From positions 1 through 64,000 of the forward strand of contig JAFWFV010000044.1 in NCBI GenBank assembly GCA_017515465.1: a stretch of 64,000 nucleotides of DNA, in the 5' to 3' direction. Of this stretch, positions 23,417 to 32,105 are shown in pieces. The stretch is from Clostridiales bacterium (GTDB lineage: Bacteria; Bacillota; Clostridia; Saccharofermentanales; Saccharofermentanaceae). The position numbers and the translations under genes were made by a program. A model generated the notes under the pieces. That model did not search any database. It saw only the letters and a list, made by a program, of their open reading frames with translations, and was not told where the DNA came from. Position 1 is the first letter of the stretch. The number at the start of each line of letters is the position of its first letter.

Positions 23417-24046
23417 ATGGATAAGAACATCACCATAAGAAATGAGAAACTCGCAAAGAAAGTGATCGAAGGACTCAGTTCCCGTAACATGAACGGCTAT
23501 TATGCGGCCACGAAGGAGGAAGCAGTAGCCAAGGCTCTGGAGCTTATCCCCGAGGGATCGACTGTCACGATGGGAGGCGGAATGAGCGTCCATGAGATCG
23601 GACTGGTTGAGCGTCTCGTCTCCGGAAACTACAACTTCATAGACAGGGACAAGGTTGAGGATAAGAGAGCAGCCATGCTGGCAGCTTACGACGCTGATTT
23701 CTTTTTATCAGGATGCAACGCCATGACCGAGGACGGGATCCTGGTCAATATCGACGGCAATGCCAACAGGGTATCTGCTATCGCGCAGGGACCTAAGAAA
23801 GTATTGTTCATAGTCGGAATGAACAAGGTATGCAGTGACCTGGACGGAGCCATGAAGCGCGCCAGGAACGTTGCAGCCCCCGTCAATGCCCAGAGGTTCG
23901 GACTGTCGACCCCGTGTACCGCGACGGGTTCATGCATGGACTGCAAATCCCCCGACACGATCTGCTGTCAGTTCCTGATCACCAGGTTCTCCAAGCACAA
24001 GGACAGGATCAATGTCATTCTCGTTAACGATATGCTCGGTTTCTAA
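23417..24046 (+). CDS. LUD-domain protein (LutC/YkgG-like)
   Basis: 209 residues; GGAGG precedes the ATG. The full protein is one LUD (DUF162) domain: YYAATKEEAVAKALELIPEGSTVTMGGGMSVHEIGL, then ADFFLSGCNAMTEDGILVNIDGNANRV. The Cys-rich end (CTATGSCMDCKSPDTICC) is common in the Clostridial single-domain members. Related LutC proteins take part in lactate oxidation, but the partner LutA/LutB genes are absent here, so the function is unclear. Confidence 0.88.
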   Translation: MDKNITIRNEKLAKKVIEGLSSRNMNGYYAATKEEAVAKALELIPEGSTVTMGGGMSVHEIGLVERLVSGNYNFIDRDKVEDKRAAMLAAYDADFFLSGCNAMTEDGILVNIDGNANRVSAIAQGPKKVLFIVGMNKVCSDLDGAMKRARNVAAPVNAQRFGLSTPCTATGSCMDCKSPDTICCQFLITRFSKHKDRINVILVNDMLGF

Positions 24047-24148
24047 ACAAAAATAACTGTTTTAGGATAGACCGGACGGCAAATTAAAAAGACAATCTCC
24101 ATATAAGTATGGTTGATAAGGCCGGTTCAACGGAAAAGGAGATATTCT

Positions 24149-25312
24149 ATGGATAATTTTACTTTCTACAGCCCCACTTATTTTGTTTTCGGCAAGGGGG
24201 AGGAGAATAACGCAGGACACTATGTGAAGCGTTTCGGCGGTACAAAGGTCCTGATACATTACGGCGGGGGATCCGCCGTCAGATCGGGTCTCATCGGCCG
24301 TGTTGAGAAGTCTCTCGAGGAACAGGGTATTCTCTATGTCGAACTGGGCGGAGTCAAGCCCAACCCCAGATCGGGACTCGTATATGAGGGGATCGATCTG
24401 TGCCGCAGGGAGAATGTGGATTTCATCCTGGCAGTAGGAGGCGGTTCATCCATCGACTCATCCAAGGCAATTGCGGCAGGTGTTCCCTATGACGGTGATT
24501 TCTGGGATTTCTATTCCGGAACACCCATAACAAAGGCTCTTCCAGTAGGAACCGTTCTTACGATCGCTGCAGCAGGCAGTGAAGGATCAGGCGATTCAGT
24601 CATCACCAGGGAGGAAGGAATGCTCAAGCGCGGCGCAAGCGGCGAGGCTATAAGGCCTGTATTCTCGATCCTTAACCCCGAGCTTACGGAAACACTTCCT
24701 CCATATCAGACAGCATGTGGCATCACTGATATCATGGCCCATCTGTTCGAACGTTACTTCACAAATACAAAGGATGTTGAGACGACTGACAGGATGATAG
24801 AGGGCCTTCTTCTGGCAATGATCAATGAAGGCCCCAAGGCAGTTAAGGAACCCGGCAACTATCAGGCCAGGGCGAACATAATGTGGGCCGGCATGATGGC
24901 TCACAACAATTCCTGCGGCGTCGGCAGATCCCAGGACTGGGCCAGCCACGGCATAGAACACGAACTGTCGGCCAAGTACGACTGTGCTCACGGTGCAGGT
25001 CTGGCTGTTGTCTTCCCCGCATGGATGAAATACAACTACAAGCACGATATCATGAGATTTGCCCAGGTTGCGACCCGCGTATGGGGATGCCACATGGATT
25101 TCTCCAATCCCGAGAATACTGCTCTGGCAGGCATCGAGGCATTCAGGAACTTCCTCAGGGGCATCGGAATGCCGCTGACATTTGAGGAGCTGGGAGCAAA
25201 GGAAGAGGATATCCCTTATATGGCAGATCTGGCCACCGGAGACGGAAAGATCGGCGGTTTTGTCGCTCTTGCCAAGGAGGATGTTGAGGCCATCTACAGA
25301 CTTTGTCTTTGA
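24149..25312 (+). CDS. Iron-containing alcohol dehydrogenase
   Basis: 387 residues from ATG 24149, which has AAAGGAG upstream; an earlier in-frame start lacks it. The NAD(P)-binding half has GGGSAVRSG and AVGGGSSIDSSKAIA, and the metal half has GITDIMAHLFERY and SHGIEHELSAKYDCAHGAGLA, giving the Asp and three His iron ligands. The order and length match butanol dehydrogenase/YqhD-like enzymes that reduce aldehydes with NADPH or NADH. It could work in fermentation or aldehyde detoxification. It follows the LUD gene by 100 bases. Confidence 0.92.
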   Translation: MDNFTFYSPTYFVFGKGEENNAGHYVKRFGGTKVLIHYGGGSAVRSGLIGRVEKSLEEQGILYVELGGVKPNPRSGLVYEGIDLCRRENVDFILAVGGGSSIDSSKAIAAGVPYDGDFWDFYSGTPITKALPVGTVLTIAAAGSEGSGDSVITREEGMLKRGASGEAIRPVFSILNPELTETLPPYQTACGITDIMAHLFERYFTNTKDVETTDRMIEGLLLAMINEGPKAVKEPGNYQARANIMWAGMMAHNNSCGVGRSQDWASHGIEHELSAKYDCAHGAGLAVVFPAWMKYNYKHDIMRFAQVATRVWGCHMDFSNPENTALAGIEAFRNFLRGIGMPLTFEELGAKEEDIPYMADLATGDGKIGGFVALAKEDVEAIYRLCL

Positions 25313-25376
25313 TTTTGAGCCTGCTGTACTGTAAGATATGCTTTGGTGTTGATCATATTAAAAGCAAGGGATTACA

Positions 25377-27176
25377 ATGAGCATTTTTGACGTTTTATCA
25401 CTTCTGGGCGGTCTTGCCATGTTTCTTTATGGCATGCGCCTCATGGGGGATTCACTCAAGGAGAATTCTTCCGGCACTCTTAAGAGCGCCATGGAAAAAG
25501 TTACCAACAACCCGATCAAGGCATTTATCCTTGGGCTGCTGGTAACTGCGCTAATACAGTCGTCAACGGCCACCATCGTAATAACATCCGGTCTCGTTGC
25601 AGCGGGCATACTGTCGCTCAAGCAGTCACTGGGTATCATCATAGGTGCCAACGTAGGTACTACCGTAACAGGCCAGATCATAAGGCTCCTGGACCTGGAC
25701 AGCGAATCAGGCGTTGCGGAATGGCTCAGGTTTTTCCAACCTTCGACGCTGGCTCCCATCGCCCTCATCGTGGGCATTGCCCTCATTATGTTCTGTTCCT
25801 TCAACAAGGCCAGGACCATCGGCAATATCGCCATCGGTTTCGGTGTCCTGTTCTCGGGACTGCTGAACATGACCAGTGCCGTTGCAGCCATCAAGGAATC
25901 ATCCATCATCGAACAGCTCTTTACGAGTCTGGGTTCTAACCCGCTGTTCGGTTATCTTACCGGTGCGGGCATAGCATTCGTGCTCCAGAGTTCATCTGCC
26001 ACCGTAGGTATCCTGCAGGCATTCTCATCCACGGGCCTGCTCACATGGAAGAGCATCTACGCCGTCATCGTCGGTATCTATCTGGGTGACTGCGTAACTA
26101 CGGCGATCGTATGTTCCATAGGTGCCAAGCCCGATGCCAAGAGGGTAGGTATAGTAAACATCCTCTTTAACATCGGAAAGACAATCCTCATCCTGGCGGC
26201 TGTACTCATTATCCATCAGTTGGGATTCCTCGATAACCTGTGGGAAAAGACGGTAAACTCAGGTATCATTGCCGATACCAATACCATATTCAACCTGGGC
26301 AGTGCAGTCCTGCTCATGCCCCTGATCGGCGTGTTCGAAAAACTCAGTCTCAGGATCGTAAAGGACGAAGAGGGAAGACGCGGCAAGTATCAGGACAAGC
26401 TGGATGCCCTGAACCCTGTATTCTTCTCGACGCCTGCCCTCGCCCTTAAGGGCTGTTACGACGTTCTCATGACCATGTTCGAAGCCTCCAGGGACAACAT
26501 CGGGAAAGCAACACAGCAGCTGACAAAGTATAACGAAGATGCCCACGCCGAGATACTGGATGAGGAAGACGAGATCGACAACATGACCGACAAGGTCAGC
26601 AGATATCTGGTCGAGCTCATGCCTCACATGACAACGGACGATCATGTAACCATCCTCAACCAGTACTACAAGGTAACAGGTGAGTTCGAACGCATGGGTG
26701 ACCATGCAGTGCATATCGCAGAACTGGCCGATGGCATGCACGAGGCCAGGACGGAATTCTCTCCCGGGGCAAAGAAAGAGCTGGAAGTGCTCTTTGAACT
26801 GATGGAATCCATACTCAATCAGACGGAGACAGCCTTTGCCAGAAGGGACGTGGATGCCACTGAAAATATCGAGCCTCTCGTCAGGGTCGCAGCAGAATTC
26901 ATCAACCAGATGAGAAAGAATCACTTCACCAGAATGAGCAGGGGCGAGTGTAATATCCTGGCCGACGCCATCTTTACCAATCTGCTCATGGAGTGCAAGA
27001 GAGTTACGGATGCCTGTTCCAACGTAGGTGTGGCCATCATGATCAGGATCAACCCCGAACTGGCCGATCAGGAGCACATCTACATCGAAAGCCTCCAGAA
27101 GGGCATCAACAAGAACTACAACAAGGCTTTCGAGAAGGCACACAAGTATTATTTCGGCAAGCTGGAAGAAAAGTAA
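25377..27176 (+). CDS. Na+/phosphate cotransporter with PhoU-like tail
   Basis: 599 residues. The first 320 residues hold two repeats of the NptA/SLC34 fold, each with a QSSTAT or QSSSATVG signature (ALIQSSTATIVITSG, FVLQSSSATVGILQAF) in the membrane. After about 340 a helical PhoU-like region follows (two bundles with GEFERMGDHAVHIAE). It should import phosphate with sodium across the cell membrane. The gene stands alone and converges on the AIM24-like gene. Confidence 0.92.
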   Translation: MSIFDVLSLLGGLAMFLYGMRLMGDSLKENSSGTLKSAMEKVTNNPIKAFILGLLVTALIQSSTATIVITSGLVAAGILSLKQSLGIIIGANVGTTVTGQIIRLLDLDSESGVAEWLRFFQPSTLAPIALIVGIALIMFCSFNKARTIGNIAIGFGVLFSGLLNMTSAVAAIKESSIIEQLFTSLGSNPLFGYLTGAGIAFVLQSSSATVGILQAFSSTGLLTWKSIYAVIVGIYLGDCVTTAIVCSIGAKPDAKRVGIVNILFNIGKTILILAAVLIIHQLGFLDNLWEKTVNSGIIADTNTIFNLGSAVLLMPLIGVFEKLSLRIVKDEEGRRGKYQDKLDALNPVFFSTPALALKGCYDVLMTMFEASRDNIGKATQQLTKYNEDAHAEILDEEDEIDNMTDKVSRYLVELMPHMTTDDHVTILNQYYKVTGEFERMGDHAVHIAELADGMHEARTEFSPGAKKELEVLFELMESILNQTETAFARRDVDATENIEPLVRVAAEFINQMRKNHFTRMSRGECNILADAIFTNLLMECKRVTDACSNVGVAIMIRINPELADQEHIYIESLQKGINKNYNKAFEKAHKYYFGKLEEK

Positions 27177-27198
27177 CAGTATCTGTTTGCAATAAAAC

Positions 27199-27228
27199 AC
27201 CCCGCCGGCATTGGGATGCTGACGGGGT
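27199..27228. terminator. Terminator between convergent genes
   Basis: ACCCCGCCGGCAT (27199-27211) pairs with ATGCTGACGGGGT (27216-27228), with one mismatch and one wobble. A-rich sequence on the left and T-rich sequence on the right would let it serve both strands. Confidence 0.65.
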
Positions 27229-27251
27229 ATTATCATGCTTTATTGACCGGT

Positions 27252-27929
27252 TTAGCTCCTTGCAGGGAGATAAGGGATCAGGCTGGTTGCCAGGTTGCTG
27301 ATAGGCATTGTCTGGATCCAGATACGGCCGGGGCCGGTAACCTTTGTATTGAAGAGGCCTTCACCGCCAAAGAGGATGTTCTTTGCACCCTTGACCATCT
27401 CGATGTCCATGGTAACTGTGGAATCCATCATTGCGAGGTAGCCTGTATCGAGGTACATTACCTCACCGGGTTGGAGGTCGTACTGAACTGCGTCACCGTC
27501 GATCTCGACGAATGCTGTTCCCTGACCTGAGAGCTTCTGCATGATGAATCCTTCACCGCCGAATACGGAAGCGCCGAGCTTCTTCTTATAAGCGATGGAG
27601 AGTTCAACTCCTGATGTGGATGCCAGGAATCCTGACTTCTGAACGATGAAAGATGAACCGGGAGTGATCTCCAGAGGAAGGATCTTGCCGGGGAAGCTGG
27701 AGCCGAAGGCGATGAGTGCGCCATCTCTCTGAGCTGTGTAAACGTTCTGGAACAGTGACTCACCTGAGAACATCCTGCCCAGTGCCTTGCCGACTGAACC
27801 GCCTACTGTCTTCATCTCCAGTCCGGGTGTCATCCATGTCATTGAACCACGCTCTGTGATCATGGATTCACCGCTGTTCAGAGTGCAGATGATGACGGGA
27901 AACGGAGTGCCTTTAATCTCGTACTGCAT
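27252..27929 (-). CDS. AIM24/TIGR00266-family protein
   Basis: 225 residues with AGGAGGT just before the ATG. The sequence is a run of short Gly-rich beta strands (GSSVMTWM-like MTERGSMTWMTPGLEM, FSGESLFQNVYTA, FIVQKSGFLAST, GEGLFNTKVTGPGRIWIQT), the pattern of the AIM24 beta-sandwich. Its role in bacteria is unknown. Monocistronic. Confidence 0.9.
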   Translation of the reverse strand: MQYEIKGTPFPVIICTLNSGESMITERGSMTWMTPGLEMKTVGGSVGKALGRMFSGESLFQNVYTAQRDGALIAFGSSFPGKILPLEITPGSSFIVQKSGFLASTSGVELSIAYKKKLGASVFGGEGFIMQKLSGQGTAFVEIDGDAVQYDLQPGEVMYLDTGYLAMMDSTVTMDIEMVKGAKNILFGGEGLFNTKVTGPGRIWIQTMPISNLATSLIPYLPARS

Positions 27930-27982
27930 ATGTTACCTCCTGAAAAATTCTCTGATGATGCAGAGACGTACTTTTATTATTT

Positions 27983-28003
27983 TATCACATAAGACATGTG
28001 ATA
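27983..28003 (+). promoter_or_regulatory. Palindrome in the short rsmE upstream region
   Basis: TATCACAT (27983-27990) and ATGTGATA (27996-28003) are perfect inverted repeats with a 5-base spacer, five bases before the first candidate start of rsmE. It may be an operator or a hairpin near the start of the message. No clear ribosome binding site separates it from the gene. Confidence 0.4.
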
Positions 28004-28007
28004 GAAT

Positions 28008-28736
28008 ATGCATATGGTACGGATTTTTGTAAAAAATGTACTGAATGAAGATATGCGCTTTTCCCCCGATCCGGAGGAGGCTCATTACCTTATGTCGGTA
28101 ATCAGGATGCGTGATGGTGAGGAGCTTGTCGTAGTTGACGGCAAGGGCATGGTCTTCAATGCATCCATAAAGGAATGCGGCAAAAAGGGCTGTGTGATCG
28201 AGCTGTCCGGGACGGTTAAGGAGTCTCATGAGATGCAGACCAGGATCACGCTCTATCAGTCGGTATCCAAGGGCGAGAGGATGGATATGACGATCCAGAA
28301 GTCCGTGGAACTGGGAGTATACAGGATCGTTCCGGTAATATCCGAGAGATGTGTTGTCAGGCTCGACGGCAAAAAGGACAAATCGGAGAGATGGCAGAAG
28401 ATCGCTCTCGAAGCTGCCAGACAGTCAGGCAGGGACATAGTTCCTGTTGTAACAGAACCTGTGCCCTTTGCCGAAGCCGTCAGATCAGCCTCTGACAGTA
28501 TCAAGGTCATCCCCTGGGAGGAGGCTTCAGGCGTGGACCTGAAGGACGTAATAGGAGGCAGGAGACCCGCCGGGATATCCGTATTCATCGGTCCTGAAGG
28601 CGGCTATACGCCCTCTGAGACGGACATGGCCAGAGCAGCGGGAATAGTTCCCGTAACACTGGGATCCAGGATCCTCAGGACCGAGACGGCAGGACCTGCC
28701 GTACTTGCCATGATCAACTACGAACTGGAGATGTAA
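28008..28736 (+). CDS. rsmE: 16S rRNA m3U1498 methyltransferase RsmE
   Basis: 242 residues. The start RIFVKNVL (PUA-like domain, to about 75), YQSVSKGERMDMTIQKSVELGVYRIVPVISERCVV, then ALEAARQSGRDIVPVV and the SPOUT knot IGPEGGYTPSETDMA and LGSRILRTETAGPAVLAMINY are the full RsmE signature. It methylates the decoding-site uridine of 16S rRNA. Two ATG codons (28008, 28014) are possible. It abuts the HAD gene with no gap, so they are co-translated. Confidence 0.93.
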   Translation: MHMVRIFVKNVLNEDMRFSPDPEEAHYLMSVIRMRDGEELVVVDGKGMVFNASIKECGKKGCVIELSGTVKESHEMQTRITLYQSVSKGERMDMTIQKSVELGVYRIVPVISERCVVRLDGKKDKSERWQKIALEAARQSGRDIVPVVTEPVPFAEAVRSASDSIKVIPWEEASGVDLKDVIGGRRPAGISVFIGPEGGYTPSETDMARAAGIVPVTLGSRILRTETAGPAVLAMINYELEM

Positions 28737-29396
28737 ATGGAAAACATAAAGGCTTTCATATTTGACATGGACGGAGTAATCTTTGACTCTGAGAGGGCGG
28801 TAATAGACTGCTGGAAGATCATAGCTCCCCAGTATGGGATAACGGACATCGAAGAGCATTGCAGAGCGGCAACTGGAGTAAATGAAGCAGGCACCAGAAA
28901 GCTGTTCAAGGAGCAGTATGGTGATGAGCTTCCTTACGATGAGATGCGTGCCAGGAGAAAGGCACTGTTCATCGAGAGGTTCGATGCCGGACTTGTCCCG
29001 GTAAAGCCCGGTGCCAGGGAACTCCTGGAATACCTCAGCACCTCCGGATATAAGGTGGCACTGGCATCTTCCACCTCCACCGGGACAGTAACCAGAGAGC
29101 TGAATATGGTCGATCTGATGAGATATTTCGATGTGGTGATCGGAGGAGACAATGTCAGGAACAGCAAGCCTGATCCTGAGATATTCCTCATGGCCATGGA
29201 GCAGCTGGATGTTTCCCCTGAACAGTCTGTGGTGATCGAGGACTCACATAATGGCGTCAGGGCAGCGAGGAGTGCAGGAGCTTATACCATAATGGTTCCG
29301 GATCTGCTCCCCGTTACTGATGAGATGAGAGAAAAAGCGGACATTATCAAGGATTCGCTTACGGACGTTTTGGCGTGGATAAAAGAAAATGAGTGA
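28737..29396 (+). CDS. HAD-family hydrolase, beta-phosphoglucomutase-like
   Basis: 219 residues. Motif I FDMDGVIFDSE (nucleophile Asp), motif II LASSTSTGTV, motif III with Lys (NSKPDPEIFLMAM) and motif IV EDSHNGVRAARSAG are all present, with a helical cap domain between I and II. This is the subfamily of beta-phosphoglucomutases and sugar phosphatases. The ATG directly follows the rsmE stop codon; the next gene overlaps by 8 bases. Confidence 0.9.
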   Translation: MENIKAFIFDMDGVIFDSERAVIDCWKIIAPQYGITDIEEHCRAATGVNEAGTRKLFKEQYGDELPYDEMRARRKALFIERFDAGLVPVKPGARELLEYLSTSGYKVALASSTSTGTVTRELNMVDLMRYFDVVIGGDNVRNSKPDPEIFLMAMEQLDVSPEQSVVIEDSHNGVRAARSAGAYTIMVPDLLPVTDEMREKADIIKDSLTDVLAWIKENE

Positions 29397-30744
29397 AAAT
29401 CTGGCCGATACGATTAAATGCCCTCATTGCGCGGCAAACCTGATCTATGACGGACGGACAGGCAAATCCGTCTGCAAGTTCTGCGGCAGCGAGTTCGATC
29501 CCAATGTTCTCAAACTCAGTTTCTCTTTTGAGCAGAAAGATGATGAGGCTGAGATCGATGAGGACACCGGCAAGCAGGAGATAATCTGTAATTCCTGCGG
29601 TGCGACGGTCATTACCGATGAGAATACATCGGCTACCTTCTGCTGCTACTGCGGTTCGCCTGCACTGGCCGGCAGAAGGCTCAGAAAAGAGTTTAAGCCT
29701 GATTTCATCATCCCCTTCAAGCTGACCAGGGAAGATGCAGAAGCCAGGTTTATGGAATGGGGCAGGACAAATAAATACATTCCGTCCGATTTCATGGACA
29801 AGGAGAATATCAAGAAACTCACACCGCTCTATGTTCCGTTCTGGCTCGTGGATTCAAGATGTGAGGCGAATTTCTACGGAACGGGTATTATCTACGACAA
29901 ACGTTCAAGCAATGCAAAGACGGTCTTTAATATCGACCGTGGCCTTGAATTCTCCCTCCAACGGGTGCCCTTTGTAGGATCAAAGAGGATGAACAGGCAG
30001 CTCATGGAGGCGGTGGAGCCTTTTGACTACAGCGAGATGGTTCCCTATAACGATGCGTATCTTCCCGGATACTATGCCGAGAGATATAATCTCACGCCGA
30101 ACGACATGGCACAGAACGTGATCTGGCGTTTTGAAACATATGCCAGGCAGAGTGCTGACGCGATGAACTTCAGCTATGATGATGTGGATCTCAGTGACGG
30201 ATTTATAGATGTGGGTGACTGTAAATACAGCTATGCGCTGCTGCCCATATGGTTTCTCAACTACAAGAAGGACGGCATTTATCACGGTTTTGCCATCAAC
30301 GGCCAGACGGGTGAGGCCTGCGGAAAACTCCCGTACAGCAGGGCTAAGCGTGCGTTGGCCATGATTCTTTGTATCCTCAAGTGGCTGATCGCGCCTGCAG
30401 CTGTGATCTCAGCAGTACTTCTGGCTTCCTACAAAGGAATGCTCTTTCCCCAGTCACTGGCTGAATACAGGGTATTCTACTATCTCACCCTGGTGCTCAC
30501 ATCTCTTACCATGATGACAGGACCTGCTTTCCTGTATCTGTTCCTCAAGAAGTTCCGTAAAGTGTTCAAGGAGACGACTAATCCTATAGATAAAGTGCCG
30601 GACCTGTCTCAGTATTACGACACTTCGCGCAAAGCAGAGATGCGCCGCCATGATGATCTGGCCATGCTCTATAATCTGACCAGTGATGAAAAAAAGGAAT
30701 ACAGGCGCCGCAAGATGTATAAGTGGATAGATAAGCACTTCTGA
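29389..30744 (+). CDS. Membrane protein with two TFIIB-type zinc ribbons
   Basis: 451 residues. Zinc ribbons near the N-terminus (CPHC with CKFCGSEF at about 9-37, and CNSCG with CCYCGSPA at about 67-92). A conserved soluble core follows (DFIIPFKLTREDAEARFMEW, LTPLYVPFWLVD, ALLPIWFLNYKKDGIYHGFAINGQTG), then two membrane segments at about 327-347 and 363-385 and a basic tail. This architecture is common in Firmicutes but has no known function. It is probably cytoplasmic and attached to the inner face of the membrane. Confidence 0.8.
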   Translation: MSENLADTIKCPHCAANLIYDGRTGKSVCKFCGSEFDPNVLKLSFSFEQKDDEAEIDEDTGKQEIICNSCGATVITDENTSATFCCYCGSPALAGRRLRKEFKPDFIIPFKLTREDAEARFMEWGRTNKYIPSDFMDKENIKKLTPLYVPFWLVDSRCEANFYGTGIIYDKRSSNAKTVFNIDRGLEFSLQRVPFVGSKRMNRQLMEAVEPFDYSEMVPYNDAYLPGYYAERYNLTPNDMAQNVIWRFETYARQSADAMNFSYDDVDLSDGFIDVGDCKYSYALLPIWFLNYKKDGIYHGFAINGQTGEACGKLPYSRAKRALAMILCILKWLIAPAAVISAVLLASYKGMLFPQSLAEYRVFYYLTLVLTSLTMMTGPAFLYLFLKKFRKVFKETTNPIDKVPDLSQYYDTSRKAEMRRHDDLAMLYNLTSDEKKEYRRRKMYKWIDKHF

Positions 30745-30756
30745 GCACTAACGTGC

Positions 30757-30785
30757 TTGTAGTAACCTGTCTTTTGTTTTATAAT
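30757..30785 (+). promoter_or_regulatory. Promoter of the hisS-aspS-lepB-lepA operon
   Basis: TTGTAG (30757-30762), 17-base spacer, TATAAT (30780-30785). The start of transcription would be about 35 bases before the hisS ATG. No T-box leader (stem I or the T-box sequence) is seen, so the operon does not appear tRNA-regulated. Confidence 0.65.
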
Positions 30786-30828
30786 ACCTATTTGCGTATA
30801 TAATTATTATTTATAAAGGGAGAGAATT

Positions 30829-32085
30829 ATGAGATATGCAGCGCAGAAGGGAACGAGAGACATACTTCCCGCTGAGATCTATAAATGGCATAAGGCAGAG
30901 CAGACATTTTCTGACGTTTGCCATACCTTTGGATATGAGGAGATCAGGATCCCCACATTTGAGCAGACCGATCTTTTCCAGCGCGGCGTCGGAGATACGA
31001 CAGACGTTGTTACCAAGGAAATGTACACATTCAACGATAAGGGCGGCAGGAGCATTACCCTGAGGCCCGAGGGCACGGCCGGTGTCGTAAGATCCTACAT
31101 CGAGAACGGTATGGCGTCCCTGCCTTCACCCGTCAGGATGTTCTATAACATCACTGCCTTCAGATATGAGAAGATGCAGAAGGGCAGGATGAGAGAGTTC
31201 CACCAGTTCGGACTGGAGGCATTCGGCAGTGAGGGACCCACTATCGATGCTGAGATAATCAGCGTAGTGGATGTTTTCTTCAAGCGCATGGGCCTCGGCA
31301 ACATCGCTCTCCACATCAATTCCATCGGCTGTCCCGTTTGCCGCAACAAGTATAACGAGATGCTCAAGGACTATTTCAGGCCTCATGTGGGAACCATGTG
31401 TGAGGACTGCCAGTCCAGATTTGAGAAGAATCCCCTGAGGATGATCGACTGCAAGATCGACGGCGGCAAGGAGATCGTCCAGAATGCTCCCAGACTGATC
31501 GACCATCTCTGTGATGAATGCAGGGCTCACTTCGACGGGCTTAAGAAAAACCTCGATTCAGTAGGCATCAGATATGAGATCGACCCCAACATCGTAAGAG
31601 GACTGGACTACTATACCAGAACGGTATTCGAGTTCGTATCTGAGAATGTCGGAACCCAGGGTACCATCTGCGGAGGCGGCAGATACGACGGCCTCGTAGA
31701 GAACTGCGGCGGAGCGGCAACTCCCGGCATCGGATTTGCCATGGGCGTCGAGAGATTCCTGCTGGAGGCCGAGGCACAGGGCATCAGCTTTGAAGAGAAC
31801 GACAGCGTAAAGATCTATCTGGCAGGCATGAGCGATGCTGCATCTGAGAAGATAGCGAAGATCTGCTACGATCTGAGGCTTAACGGCATCGGATGCGAGA
31901 CTGATCTCATGAACAGATCGTTCAAGGCGCAGATGAAGTATGCAGGCAAGTCCGGCATCCCTTATCTCGCAGTTATCGGTGATGACGAACTGGCTTCAGG
32001 TCAGGTCAACATAAAGAAGATGGATGACGGAAGTGTAACGTCCGTCAAGCTCGATGAGATCGCTGATTATCTGACAGCAAAATAA
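30829..32085 (+). CDS. hisS: Histidyl-tRNA synthetase
   Basis: 418 residues, typical length. Motif 1 (RIPTFEQTDLFQRGVGDTTDVVTKEMYTF), motif 2 (LRPEGTAGVVRSYIE, then FRYEKMQKGRMREFHQFG), the histidine-A/B signatures (GLDYYTRTVFEF) and motif 3 (GFAMGVERFL) are in order, with an anticodon-binding domain after 320. It charges tRNA-His. GGGAGAG precedes the ATG; aspS follows 20 bases later. Confidence 0.97.
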   Translation: MRYAAQKGTRDILPAEIYKWHKAEQTFSDVCHTFGYEEIRIPTFEQTDLFQRGVGDTTDVVTKEMYTFNDKGGRSITLRPEGTAGVVRSYIENGMASLPSPVRMFYNITAFRYEKMQKGRMREFHQFGLEAFGSEGPTIDAEIISVVDVFFKRMGLGNIALHINSIGCPVCRNKYNEMLKDYFRPHVGTMCEDCQSRFEKNPLRMIDCKIDGGKEIVQNAPRLIDHLCDECRAHFDGLKKNLDSVGIRYEIDPNIVRGLDYYTRTVFEFVSENVGTQGTICGGGRYDGLVENCGGAATPGIGFAMGVERFLLEAEAQGISFEENDSVKIYLAGMSDAASEKIAKICYDLRLNGIGCETDLMNRSFKAQMKYAGKSGIPYLAVIGDDELASGQVNIKKMDDGSVTSVKLDEIADYLTAK

Positions 32086-32105
32086 GAATATTGGAGGAAT
32101 ACATA

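Noticed and set aside
26259..27236. Minus-strand frame of 325 codons opposite the Na/Pi cotransporter
   Set aside because: Shadow of a strongly conserved gene; long only because of codon bias.
30786..30828. T-box riboswitch before hisS
   Set aside because: The leader is far too short and lacks the T-box sequence and stem I.
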